DNA of 64,000 bases from Lithodes maja (taxonomy: Eukaryota > Arthropoda > Malacostraca > Decapoda > Lithodidae), in the NCBI GenBank assembly GCA_037953745.1, contig JBAKBP010007427.1, forward strand, positions 1 to 64,000, written 5' to 3'. Shown piece by piece: positions 31,027 through 41,575 of the stretch. The notes beneath the pieces are model-generated. The model had not been told where the DNA came from. It saw only the letters and a program-made list of their open reading frames with translations, and made no database searches. Each line of letters begins with the position of its first letter. Position 1 is the stretch's first letter. Both the position numbers and the translations under genes were made by a program.

Positions 31027-31511
31027 GCCCCTGGGCCATGCAAAATCTCAGTCCTCTACCTCCCCTCCTTCCCCACTTTCCTCCTATTCCTCAGTTATCA
31101 CCTATTTTCCCTATTATTCCCTTATTCTGAGGTATATTTTCGTGCTAACATTAGCGAGTTGCAAGCAGGGTGTTGTCATCACTGATGGCCATCGAGTGCA
31201 AGAGAGAGAGAGAGAGTATCGATCGACTGTGTCTCAGTGGCCTTGGGGGAAATTGGCGGGAAAGGAGTTTGCCTCACCCATAGATTATACAACTCGCAGG
31301 CTATATCTCCGATTTTGACCATCCAAACGCTGTTTTCACTCGTTTTATTGTTGTTTCAGGTTAATACCTTTATAATCAACCCATAATAGGCGCATATGGA
31401 TAATTATTAATGCTATTAATGGTACAATGAATATTTTAGTGACGAAAAACCTCAAATACGTCAGCACAGGGGGAGGTTTTCATTTACCCCCGTGCGCACT
31501 TCAGAGGTTAA
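30879..31511. mobile_element. TTAA miniature piggyBac-like element (family 1), inverse orientation
   Basis: TTAACCCGGGAACTGCGGGA at the left, and at the right the inverse of TTAACCTCTGAAGTGCGCAC. A 42-base T tract (30,984-31,025) replaces the A-rich tract of the other copies. It is otherwise closely similar to 25,818-26,460 read on the other strand. Confidence 0.87.
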
Positions 31512-32688
31512 CTGCAGTAATGATAGGTAGCCTATAAATAGCCTAGCCTATGTTGGCTGTGCAATTGTCTCGATTTGAATATTTTTACCTAATTAGGCCT
31601 AAAGCAGCCTGAGCCTATTCCCAACCCCCAAACAGTATCCCATGTTAAGCCCTAGGCTAGGCCTAGGCCTAATCCCACTCTCAATCAAAATTCGAACTGC
31701 TAAATTCATACCTACCGGTAGCGCTGCCTAGGCTAGGCCTATATTTTTCGTGAATAGATATAGAAAATGGTTAAAGGAAAGACCATCCTTTATTATGTTC
31801 AAATAATAAGTAATAGCACTGTGTATGGTTGTATTAAATTTAAATAGTGATAGATGTGTATATTAATGGGATAAATACTCCATAGTTCGCATATGTTCAG
31901 AAAATTATAGTGCAACACTGTTGCCAGATACTAATCAATGCCATTATCATTATATCATAATGCATTTTACTCATTTGCATAATTTCAAATACCTAGGACA
32001 TTAATATAATATTTTCCTATCTTTTTTGTAGTGATATTTGTATGATTTAGTGGTATATTGGTGTCTGTCTAGGGTTATAATGCATTGTGAAAGTTACCTC
32101 TGAATCTCTGACTTGCTAACAGTTTGGTATGTGCCGGCTTAAGTAACCCTGCTTTCTTTGAGTACTACACAGCAAGAGAAGCTTTCGGTTCTGTCATTAC
32201 TGTTCAAGGTAAACAGCAACTGCTAAATTCGATATCATGTTCAAATAATATGTAATAGCACTGTCTATGGTTGTATTAGACAAAAATCGTGATAGGTTTC
32301 TATTTTATGTGGATAAATAGTATTAAGCTGAATAAATTAAATACCGAAAATTCACTAGAGTGGTTGTTGATACATTTGCTAGATATGAGGGAGGAGGAAG
32401 GTAGGAAGGAAGGGCAGGGTAAGTCACACAGGCAATTGCCAAAACTTTAAAGGTCCATATCATTGTTATTAAACAAAGCAATTGGCAAAGGGAGGAATTG
32501 TTAAAAACCTTAGGCAATACTCTGTCATTCACCAAAAATAAATTTGAATTATCATTATTATTTGGTAGGGTAGGTATGTATAGGTAGGTTGGCTAAATAA
32601 TTGCTGGAATTCGTAGGGACTCGAACTGTTTTGAGAGAGTTAAATACAAAAACAAATAATAGATCTGAATAATAAAGAGATTATGTTA
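31512..32688. other. AT-rich spacer
   Basis: No gene. ATGTTCAAATAATA(A/T)GTAATAGCACTGT(G/C)TATGG occurs twice (about 31,796 and 32,238), an old local duplication of about 440 bp spacing. The left part is rich in TAGGCCTA motifs. Confidence 0.5.
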
Positions 32689-32748
32689 TTAACCCGGGAG
32701 CTACGGGGAGACTCATAAGAGTTCCCCCGGCGCACTGCGGGGAGACTC

Positions 32749-34031
32749 TTAACCTCTGAAGTGCGCACGGGGGTAATTGAAAACCTCCCCTTGTGCTGAC
32801 GTATTTGAGGTGTTTCCGTCACTAAAATATTCATTGTACCATTAACCCGGCAAGCGCGATAGGCCTCACGGAAGGCTTCCTATAGGGAACGCGATAGGCC
32901 TCACGGAAGCAAGACCATAAAAAAAGCTTTCCAAAAAAAAAAAGGGCCTATCAAAACAAAGGAATTTGTCTCTAGGTGAGATAATTCCCCTCCAGTACTC
33001 ATCCATGTAAATCTCACCCACCCCCCTCCCCTCCTTCCCCACCTTATTCCCCCCTCCCTCCCCTCCTCAATTATCACCTATTTTCCCTCTTATTATCATC
33101 ATTTATCGGTTATTTTTCTCTCCCGCGATAATGTAGCACAAGTGGGTTGCAGAAAAGATCGTTATGTAACACCCAGACACCGGCCCACACCGCCCCGCTC
33201 GTCTCAGTTACCTCACAGACAGCGAGAGAGGAGGGTTGCCTGTGGCTCTCTCTCGCCTGAGATTATGACCGGGTGGCCAATATCTTCGTTTTTCACCACC
33301 CAAATGCTTTTCCCACTTATTTTAGCACTCTTGAAGGTTCATATATACATCATATATGTAAAATAAAAGCATACCGAATACAAATAATGCTCTATATTGT
33401 AAATATAACGAATTCTGTCAGAATCCAAGGCTAGAAATGCACAAATAACTACCCTAGCCCCTAGGTCTATTTAGCGCTTGTCAGGTTAATAGCATTAATA
33501 ATTATCCATATGCACCTATTATGGGTTGATTATAAAGGTATTAACCTGAAACAACAATAAAACGAGTGAAAACAGCGTTTGGATGGTCAAAATCGGAGAT
33601 ATAGCCCGCGAGTTGTATTATGTATGGGTGAGGCAAACTACCTTCCCGCCAATTTTCCCCAAGGCCACTGCGACACAGTCGATCGATACTCTCTCTCTCT
33701 CTCTCTTGCACTCGATTGCCATCAGTGATGACAACACCCTGCTTGCAACTCGCTAATGTTAGCACGAAAATATACCTCAGAATAAGGGAATAATAGGGAA
33801 AATAGGTGATAACTGAGGGATAGGAGGAAAGTGGGGAAGGAGGGGAGGTAGAGGACTGAGATTTTGCATGGCCCAGGGGCCAAACAAAAATAAAAAAATA
33901 AAAAAATAAAAATAAAACAAATATTTTTTTTTCGATGTCAAAAGTTGATTTTTAATTTTACTTACTCAGGAGAGTCTTCCCGCAGTCCGCCGGGGGAACT
34001 CTTAAGAGTCTTCCCGCAGCTCCCGGGTTAA
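32749..34031. mobile_element. Family 1 miniature element nested in the piggyBac
   Basis: TTAACCTCTGAAGTGCGCAC at the left and the inverse of TTAACCCGGGAGCTGCGGGA at the right. A TTAA is present on both sides and the host element continues either side. It is itself interrupted at 32,842-33,489. Its sequence is otherwise close to the copies at 25,818 and 30,879. Confidence 0.87.
32842..33489. mobile_element. Family 2 miniature element nested in family 1
   Basis: Ends are TTAACCCGGCAAGCGC and the inverse of TTAACCTGACAAGCGC, a 16-base inverted repeat with two mismatches. It lies at a TTAA that is single in the uninterrupted family 1 copies (ACCATTAATAGC at 25,904-25,922). Interior blocks (TCAATTATCACCTATTTTCC, a CT-rich block, CACCCAAATGC) are diverged versions of family 1 blocks, in the opposite orientation to the host copy. 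Confidence 0.87.
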
Positions 34032-34121
34032 GAGCAGAGCTTTTGAACGCGTACCAAAACCCGCCAAACGCTCGCCCCGCACTCGTGCAAGCACCACCGC
34101 GCCAGTAACCACGCACTAGTC

Positions 34122-36872
34122 ATGGAGCCCACACGTCCCTCACGCTCGCTCCCTGATGACACAACCAGCCCTCCTTCTGGTGGTGTTAGCCGCCGTGGAA
34201 GGCAGAGGGTGGCTGCCAAAGACCCTAGCTACCGGTACGACACGCCCTACAGCTCTGAGGACGAAACACCAGCACCCAAAGCACGAAAAACACGTGCAAG
34301 CAGGGCAATGGCACAGAGGTCATTGGTCTTTCGGGACACTGCCACCACGACCCAGGCCACTGCAACAACCACTACCACCACCACTACCACCACTGCCACC
34401 CCTGCCACCCCTGCCACCGGTACCAGCGACGCAGGAGGCCGCCCTAGGGCTGCAAAACCTGCGGGGGCAGGAAAAATTAAAGGCACGGGCGTAGGGAAAA
34501 GATCCCGTACGCCAGCCACAGTGCCCCTACCACCACCACCACCACCAGCCGCCGCCCCTGGCCCGGCTGCCGCCGCCGCCCCTGGCCCGGCTGCCGCTGC
34601 CGCCCCTGCTGCCCCTGCCGCCCCTGCCCAAGGAACAGGGAAGGGGAAGGGGAAGGGGAAAGGGAGAGGGAAAGCGACTGCTGGCCCTGCTGTCCCTGGT
34701 GTCCCTGCCGGCCCTGCTGCCCCTGTTGCCCCTGCTGCCCCTGCCGCCCCTGCCGCCCCTGCCCAAGGAACAGAGAGAAGGGCGACAGGCACCACCATCA
34801 TCTTGCCATCAAGGCCACACACCACTGCTGCCCCTGCCGCCGCCTCTGCTGCCGCCTCTGCCGCCGCCCCTGCCGCCGCCCCTGCCACCACCTCTGCTGT
34901 CCCTGTCCATAAGACACCCTCGCGTGCAAAAGTGACCCGGAAAACTCTGACACCATCAAAATATGCCGCCCTGCTGTTTGATGGTGATTCGCAGGACATT
35001 GGCAGCCCAGGTTTTGACGACGAAGCCCTAGCACGGGACCAAGGGTGGGGGGATTTGGGAGTGGACAGTGGGAGTGAGTCAGACGTCGGTGACGAAAATG
35101 AGGAAGGTCATCGTCTGTCTAGTGAAGAGGAGGGTGATGATGATGAAGTGCTGTATCGCGACCATGGAAGCGATATTTCAGACGATGAAGCAGACGCAGA
35201 CGACATTCCGATCCCTGGCTTGCCTTCGTTCGATTGGTCTGACGGGGTCAATTTTGTACCTGACGTGCCCCAGTTCAATCCTGGGACGTCAGGAACAACT
35301 GACGACTGGCCCTGTGATGATCAAGCGAACGAAAGCGACTTCTTCCTCGCTTTTTTCGATGTGGAGGTAATGACGTACATCGTTGCCCAAACAAACGCCT
35401 ACTACAGGTGGGTGTTTGGCAGATTGGACGTCCTTTCTCCAAAAGCGAGAATACGAGGCTGGGTGGATACGACTGTGGAAGAATTTATGACGTTCTTTGC
35501 CTTGTTGTTCCTCATGCCTCTGATCAAGAAGCATGTGTTGCAACACTATTGGAAGCACGACCCTCTCATCGCCACCCCAACTTTCAATAAGTTCATGACT
35601 CGTGACAGATTTTTGTTGCTGCTAAGATTTATGCACTTTGCAGACAACGAAAATCCTAACAGGATTGACAGGATATGGAAAGTTTGGAATGTGTTCACCA
35701 TGTTGTTGGAGAGGTATAGGAAATACTTTTACCCCTTCCTCAATTTGGTGATTGATGAGTCGCTCGTGCTCTTCAAAGGACGTCTTGTTTTCAAACAGTA
35801 TATCCCCTTGAAAAGGCATAGGTTCGGAATCAAGCTCTTCGTTTTGTGTGACTGCGAAACTGGAATAGTGCTTGACATGATCGTGTACACAGGCACTGAC
35901 ATTGACATACCGAAAGCCGCTGCCAATGACCCCATGGGCATGTCAGGTGCCATCGTCAGGAAAATGTTGGCACCTTACCTGGGCAAAGGCCACATCATCT
36001 ACACTGACAACTGGTATACTTCTCCTGCTCTCTGCCAGTTTCTTCATGACAACCAAACGGGGTCATGTGGGACTGTCAGAAAGACAAGAAAGTTTATGCC
36101 AAAATTCACAGGTGATGTCATTCCTCTCACAGATGCCTCCTCCAGTGACACACCTTCAGAAGACGACCTGGCCCAGGAACACCGCGAGAGGCATGTGCGA
36201 AGAAAGCGACGAAAGGGGCAGAAATTCAAGCAGCTCGAGAAGTGTGGGAAAGTGATAGCCCTGAAGTGGAAGGATAAGCGAGACGTCCACCTGCTTTCCA
36301 CCGTCCACACAGGTGCCCAGATGGATTCTGGCAAAATCCACTACCGAACCAGGAAGACCATCTACAAGCCCGACATGGTAGTGGACTACACCAAAAACAT
36401 GCGCATGGTGGACAAGTCTGACTGTCAGCTGTCAGGCGTTGAGTGTCTGAGGAAGACTGTGAAGTGGTATCACAAGCTCTTCCTCCACATTGTTGACATA
36501 ACGATGCTGAACGCCTACAACTTGTGGTTGGTAAAAAAGAATATGGCCCCAAACCAGAAACTTAAATTCCGGGAGTTCGTGTACAACGTCTCATACCAAC
36601 TCCTGGAGAAGTATGGCACCACCACTCACAGACGTATGGCATGGCGTGGGGATCACGTTCCTGACCGTATCCAGCTGGGTGTCGAAAGACACTACCCCAT
36701 CAACACTGAGATGCTTGGCACTCGTCACAGGCAGGCGCAGTGCACTGTCTGCAGCTCCAGTGTCAGGAAACCCCATGTCACAAAAAGAGTCACCTCAATG
36801 TGCGCAGAGTGCAAAGTTCCACTCTGCCTGGGTGACTGCTTCAGGGACTACCACACCTTCAAAAATTATTGA
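34122..36872 (+). CDS. PiggyBac transposase with long low-complexity N-terminus
   Basis: A 916-residue cut-and-paste transposase. The catalytic DDD triad is visible: D545 in VIDESLVLFKGR, D629 in IYTDNWYTSP, D764 in RMVDKSD. The conserved core spans about residues 420-850. The C-terminal Cys-rich domain (about 876-913) has CTVC, CAEC and CLGDC, a zinc-binding fold that reads the terminal repeats in known piggyBac proteins. Typical members are about 600 residues. Here about 300 extra N-terminal residues are Ala/Pro-, Thr- and Gly-Lys-rich, with an internally repeated APAAPAQGT block, then an acidic region (about 300-370). The frame is unbroken, and the start is the first Met after the element's left subterminal region. 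It could be active, or partly co-opted. Confidence 0.95.
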   Translation: MEPTRPSRSLPDDTTSPPSGGVSRRGRQRVAAKDPSYRYDTPYSSEDETPAPKARKTRASRAMAQRSLVFRDTATTTQATATTTTTTTTTTATPATPATGTSDAGGRPRAAKPAGAGKIKGTGVGKRSRTPATVPLPPPPPPAAAPGPAAAAAPGPAAAAAPAAPAAPAQGTGKGKGKGKGRGKATAGPAVPGVPAGPAAPVAPAAPAAPAAPAQGTERRATGTTIILPSRPHTTAAPAAASAAASAAAPAAAPATTSAVPVHKTPSRAKVTRKTLTPSKYAALLFDGDSQDIGSPGFDDEALARDQGWGDLGVDSGSESDVGDENEEGHRLSSEEEGDDDEVLYRDHGSDISDDEADADDIPIPGLPSFDWSDGVNFVPDVPQFNPGTSGTTDDWPCDDQANESDFFLAFFDVEVMTYIVAQTNAYYRWVFGRLDVLSPKARIRGWVDTTVEEFMTFFALLFLMPLIKKHVLQHYWKHDPLIATPTFNKFMTRDRFLLLLRFMHFADNENPNRIDRIWKVWNVFTMLLERYRKYFYPFLNLVIDESLVLFKGRLVFKQYIPLKRHRFGIKLFVLCDCETGIVLDMIVYTGTDIDIPKAAANDPMGMSGAIVRKMLAPYLGKGHIIYTDNWYTSPALCQFLHDNQTGSCGTVRKTRKFMPKFTGDVIPLTDASSSDTPSEDDLAQEHRERHVRRKRRKGQKFKQLEKCGKVIALKWKDKRDVHLLSTVHTGAQMDSGKIHYRTRKTIYKPDMVVDYTKNMRMVDKSDCQLSGVECLRKTVKWYHKLFLHIVDITMLNAYNLWLVKKNMAPNQKLKFREFVYNVSYQLLEKYGTTTHRRMAWRGDHVPDRIQLGVERHYPINTEMLGTRHRQAQCTVCSSSVRKPHVTKRVTSMCAECKVPLCLGDCFRDYHTFKNY

Positions 36873-36879
36873 GTGTCGC

Positions 36880-36980
36880 CCTGCCCTGCCCTGCCCTGCC
36901 CTGCCCTGCCCTGGACTCGCCCCGTGCCCTGCCCTGAACTCGCCCCCTGCCCAGCCCTGTCCTGGACTCGCGCCCTACCT
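36880..36980 (+). repeat. CCCTG pentamer microsatellite
   Basis: Immediately after the transposase stop come seven or so CCTGC units, then degenerate CCTGAACTCGCCC variants and a CTTACCTGACCTGACC tail. 36,981-37,300 is AT-rich 3' UTR-like sequence with two GTATAAGTT(C)CAAAGAT repeats. Confidence 0.8.
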
Positions 36981-37302
36981 TACCTGACCTGACCTAATTG
37001 ATCACGCTACCTCATAATGTAACATATATATTATATAATGTATAAGTTCCAAAGATGTCCCTGTGATATAGCTTTTACATTATATAATTGTATGTTTCAT
37101 TATTTAGTTTATAAGTTTCAAAGATTTACATGTAATATGCCTTATTTTTTTAGTATATCAATATATATGTTTGTTATTAGCCAAAGTCATGTGTATATAA
37201 TTATTTTCTTACCTCAAATGAATTGTACAAAAATAAATATGTTTCAACAAATCCTGTCAAACCTACTAAGATAATAAAAAAAAAAACAAAAAAAAAAAAA
37301 CA

Positions 37303-37383
37303 CAAGGTCATGTCATTGTATTCTTACAATATGATATATTCTATGAATATTTCATATTGTTTGAATACAATGGCATGATCTTG
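37303..37383. repeat. Near-palindromic inverted repeat
   Basis: Arms of about 32 bases (CAAGGTCATGTCATTGTATT... and its inverse ending ...ATGGCATGATCTTG) are separated by about 17 bases, with A-tracts on both sides. It resembles a tiny foldback element inside the piggyBac 3' region. Confidence 0.75.
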
Positions 37384-37437
37384 TAAAAAAAAAATTGTAT
37401 CAAAAATGTTCTAGACAATATAAAACCTTCCCCATAA

Positions 37438-37518
37438 CCCCCTCCTGGATTCGATCACACAACCCTAGCACACTTTGAGTTTTCCAGTCCGCGACCTTAC
37501 CAACCATGCCACAGGAGC
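37438..37518 (-). mobile_element. tRNA-derived SINE head (fragment)
   Basis: Read on the minus strand it has an A-box-like TGGCATGGTTGGTAAGG and a B-box-like GTGATCGAATCC about 50 bases apart. Stem pairing is imperfect and there is no CCA context, so it is not a functional tRNA. A hairpin AATTATCCCACCAATTTAC/GTAAATTGATGGGATTATCAATT lies nearby at about 37,582-37,627. Confidence 0.45.
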
Positions 37519-38611
37519 TCATACCAAATATCACTCAAAACTTTGTGTCTACAATCGAAATGACAATATACAAAAAAAAATGAATTATCCCACCAATTTA
37601 CGTTTGTAAATTGATGGGATTATCAATTATATCATGCCAAGGTTTATAAAAGTTTGTCTCTGTCAAGAATTAGTAATTATATAACTTTATTCTGTCCAAA
37701 ATTGCCAAAACATTCAGCAAAATTGCCCCTCTCAGTGCGACTCCACTCATTTTCACACGGTCAAGCGGTGACCCTTGCCGCTCCCTTTATGCCCCAGCTA
37801 CACCAGCCACAGCAGCTCTGTCTGGGAACAAAATTTGTATAAATACAATAATGGATAAAATACTCTTCACAAATACATTTGTATTGTATAATATTGTAAA
37901 TAAAAAAGAATAATAACTGTGTGGGTGTCGAAAATTGCTCAACCAGCTTTCTTATGTCTCGCCTACGCGCGTATATTGGATTATACATAGTCATGACTGT
38001 CATACAAATAATTGCAGTAGGTCTCGAATATACATTTAGATTGCATATTACTTGGAAATAAATAAGTAAACGTTTCTCTGGTGGCAATCTACCCTTTCGC
38101 AAGTGTAAGGAAACACCATTCTATATTTAGCCCTTTATCGCAAAAGGCAATCTGCACGTGTTTACTGACCACCGTCGCTGGTGGTCTATAATATAGTACT
38201 TTATTGACAGTCAATGGCCTACATGTTTCTGTGGTACTTCACATGTGTCTAAAATGCAATGTCTGCTTGCATAAAAATGCAATTCTGAAGTCCATTTATA
38301 CGTACGACATACGCATGTCTCAGTTTCTATCTATCTCTCTCTCTCTCTCTTCATTCCTGACTCATGTTATTGTAAAACTCTTGGTGGCAACAAACACCAG
38401 ACACCTGGAAGACATAAGGTTCAAAATCCCAAGCATCCATACGCCTCGGGCGCCTTCACAATTGTCACACAGCTGGTTATCTATCTAGAGATCTGCCTGC
38501 CTTCCTTCTCTTCACGACTCACTCACTCCCTCCCTGCACCCCTGCATGCCTCCCTCCCTCCCTCCCACCCCCCCACCCACCCCCAACCCCCCCTTTCAGG
38601 CTTCCGTCTGC

Positions 38612-39190
38612 TAGAAACACATTCACAATTTGCGTAAATATTGCATCAATTGGGCTATATGCGGTATATTCCTTGTTATATGGGACGCCTACATACGTAC
38701 ACGTCTTTATTATAGCATGACAGTGCTCTAAATACAAGATTTACGTGATATTTATGGCGTAACACACCCTCTCCCCCTTTCATTCCCAGCACAACTCACT
38801 CACACCTTGGTTCACGCATAGAAACTCATTGATAATGTGCGTAAATATCGCATGAATTGATCAATATGCGGTATATATTTTGATATTATGGCACGTATAC
38901 ATACGTACAAGTCTGTATTATAGCATGACAGTGCTCTACGTACAAGATATACGTGATATGTATGGCGTAAACCACACTCTCAGCTCATAAATTGCCGCCA
39001 AACCTCCAACACATCTTCATTCCCGCCTAAAAATTCTCTTATAATTCCCTTATATATTGCAATTTTTGGTCACTATGAGGCATATTCATTGTTATATGGG
39101 TGGCCTACACACGTATACATACTCTACATAGCCTAAAAGGGCTCAAAAATGGACATATACGTGATAATACGCGGTAACCCACCCCCTCCT
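38612..39190. repeat. Three diverged subterminal repeats of the piggyBac
   Basis: Three copies of about 150-160 bp start near 38,612, 38,830 and 39,040. They share GCGTAAATAT(T/C)GCAT, ATGCGGTATAT, ATACGTACA(C/A)GTCT, CATGACAGTGCTCTA, ACGTGATAT and GGCGTAA(A)CAC. The third copy is most diverged. They lie just inside the right end (39,479) and could be transposase-binding arrays. A (CT)n run sits at 38,331-38,350 and a C-rich block at 38,520-38,600. Confidence 0.75.
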
Positions 39191-39479
39191 CCCTCTCCTT
39201 CTATCCCCTGCGCGCGTAAATATTCGGCAGGGAAATCTCGCCGCTCGATGACAATCTAGCCGCGCGGTGCCATTCGCTCCACATTTTTCAACTACGGACC
39301 GTTCCCCCACCCCCCCCCAGACATTTTTTGGGGGGTCAAATATATATGGGCCGATGCACGCAAACATTCCCTACACGATGATGTACTTTTTATCGAAATT
39401 TGCAATAGGTCCCAAAATCATCATAGGTGCGCACAGTCTTACCCTGTAGAAAACCCCCTGTGCGCCGCGGAGAGGTTAA

Positions 39480-40200
39480 GCAAAACTGGGGAATGCGTGG
39501 AAGCCTATAGACTGTAGACGGTAAACTTTGTGTGGGTAGCGAATGCGGTTTTAAAGTAATTTAAGAATAGACAGTTTTCAATGCTGCGGCCAAACTATTC
39601 CACCCATTTATATTCTTTTGTTATCAAAACGTTCGGAATCGCGAGCCTCACCCAACTACTCAAGCATGGCTTTGATCATCGGCGTAGTTTTCAAGATGTG
39701 GAATTTTAAGTGGAATTCGAGTTTTTTCAAGATTGCCGGAAAAAAACCCATGTGCAAAAGCAAAACCTTCTCTATAACATTTGCGGAGCATTGGTAGGGG
39801 AGTCCGTATGCCAAAGCCCAGTTGTTTCCTGTGAGTGGGAGAGACCGTATTTAGGCGTCAAGTTTTTCGGGAAATCGGCTGCCACGGACCTGTTTGGCCG
39901 CCATGCCGGATGTTTAGCATATCAAAAGTTGCCCAATACAAAAACGCACCTCTTGTGAAAGTTTGATCCCGATCCAAAAAGCGGTTCTGGAGTTATTGCG
40001 TCGAAACCGGCGCGTAAAAAGAATTTGGATGAAAAACCGGGTTTAATGATTATAATAGGGGTTCCCCGTAGGGGCCGAACCCCTAATAATAATTAAAGTT
40101 GCAAGCAACGTTGTCCGGGGTTCGACGGTTTTGCAAGCAGGGTTTTGTATTGGATACAAATGCTGTGTCACAGATATCAGAAGATCATTTAACTTATCGG
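39480..40200. other. Unclassified spacer right of the piggyBac
   Basis: No gene supported. A GGGGTTCCCCGTAGGGGCCGAACCCC block at about 40,060-40,085 can form a hairpin. Several short ORFs here have no recognisable motifs. Confidence 0.4.
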
Positions 40201-41575
40201 GCATGGAGAACCTACAGAAGGAGCAGATTGTGCAAACAAACAAGAGCGAGAGAGGGAGAGATTGGGTGTAAAAGGGATCTGCCTCTATCCATTTAGTAAC
40301 AGAGTTGTAGATATGTGGAATAGGCTACCGAGTGCTATAATGGGATCAAGAACAATAGAGCTTCAACTTGAAATTAGATACAACGAGATGGGTTGGGTAT
40401 GAAAGGGATCTGCCATGTGTAGGTCAATGGGCTCTGGAGACTCCTGTTTTCTTATTTTTTATTTTCTCATTTGTGAAGGAGAGAGAGGGAGCATGGCGAG
40501 AGAATAAGATGTCGTAAACGTAAGGAAGATAGCGATAAATATGAGAGAGAGAGAGAGCACGGGATGGGTTGGGTGTGAAAGGGATCTGACACGTGTGGGC
40601 CAATCGGCTCGCTGCAGACTCCGGTTTTCTTATGTTCTCATTTGTGAGAGAGAGAGAGAGAGAGAGACTAGGATATCATAAATGTAAGGAAGACAGATAA
40701 ATGAGTTTTTATGAGATGGGTTGGGTGTGATAAGGATCTGTCTTGTGTGGGCCAATTGGCTCTCTACAGACTCCCATTTTCTTATGTTCCTATTTCTTAC
40801 AATTGTGTTTTGGTTGCAGGTATATGATAACATGGGTGTATAGTAAGTAGTGTAAATAACAGGTAACGTTTATGAGATGGGTCGAGTGTGAAAGGGACCT
40901 GCCTTATGTGGGCCACTTGGCTCTCTGCAGACTCTCATTTTCATCTTGGTTGCATGTGTAAGGGATCTGCCTCATTTGTACCGGTGTGCAAACAAACAAG
41001 AGAAAGAGATTGGCTGTGTAAGGGATCTGCCTCTATTCGCTTGGTAAAAGAGTTGTAGATATGTGGAATAGGCTACCAAGTGCTATAATGGGATCAATAA
41101 AAATAGAGCTTCAACATAAAATTTGATAAGACGAGATAAATTGGGTGTGAAAGGGATCTGCCGTGTGTGGGCCAATCGGCTCTCTGCAGACTCCCATTTT
41201 CATCTTGGTAGCATGTGCAAGGATCTGCCTCCTTTGTACCAGTGTGCAAATAAGAGAGAGAGATTGGCTGTGTAAGGGATCTGCCTCTCGTAACAGAGTC
41301 GTAGAAATATGAAATAGGCTACCTAGTGCTATAGTGGGATCAAGATCAATAGAGAATTTCAAGATAAAATCAGATAGTCATATGGACGAAAAGGGTTGGA
41401 TGTGAAAGGGATCTGCTTTTTGTGGGCCACTTGTCTCTCTGCAGATTCCCATGTTCATTTTGTAAGGGATCTGCCTCATTTGTATCGGTGTGCAAACAAA
41501 CGAGCGACAGAGAGAGACTGGGTGTGTAAGGGATCTGCCTGTATTCGTTTAGTAACAGAGTTGTAGATATGTGGT
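40200..41575 (+). repeat. Tandem pile of LINE 3'-tail fragments
   Basis: Two modules alternate. Module 1, AGTTGTAGATATGTGGAATAGG-like, encodes a typical LINE tail (NRVVDMWNRLPSAIMGS) and appears near 40,300, 41,050, 41,290 and 41,560. Module 2, GGGTTGGGTGTGAAAGGGATCTG...GCTCTCTGCAGACTCCCATTTTC, appears near 40,390, 40,565, 40,715, 40,875, 41,145 and 41,395. The fragments are diverged and separated by (GA)n runs. This looks like repeated local duplication of a LINE tail rather than independent insertions. Confidence 0.75.

Larger units (their letters stand above)
32689..39479 (+). mobile_element. Autonomous piggyBac element with nested insertions
   Basis: The left end TTAACCCGGGAGCTACGGGG (32,689) and the right end, inverse of TTAACCTCTCCGCGGCGCAC (39,479), are of the same asymmetric type as the family 1 miniature elements. 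The left subterminal sequence stops at GGGGAGACTC-TTAA (32,749-32,752), where a miniature element is inserted. It resumes after a second TTAA (34,028-34,031) with GAGCAGAGC and the transposase gene. Minus the nested DNA it is about 5.5 kb. TTAA flanks both outer ends, the piggyBac target duplication. Confidence 0.85.

Noticed and set aside
34247..34999. 250-codon antisense ORF rich in Ala/Gly/Val opposite the piggyBac N-terminus
   Set aside because: Produced by the GC-rich codon repeats of the sense gene; no motif of its own.
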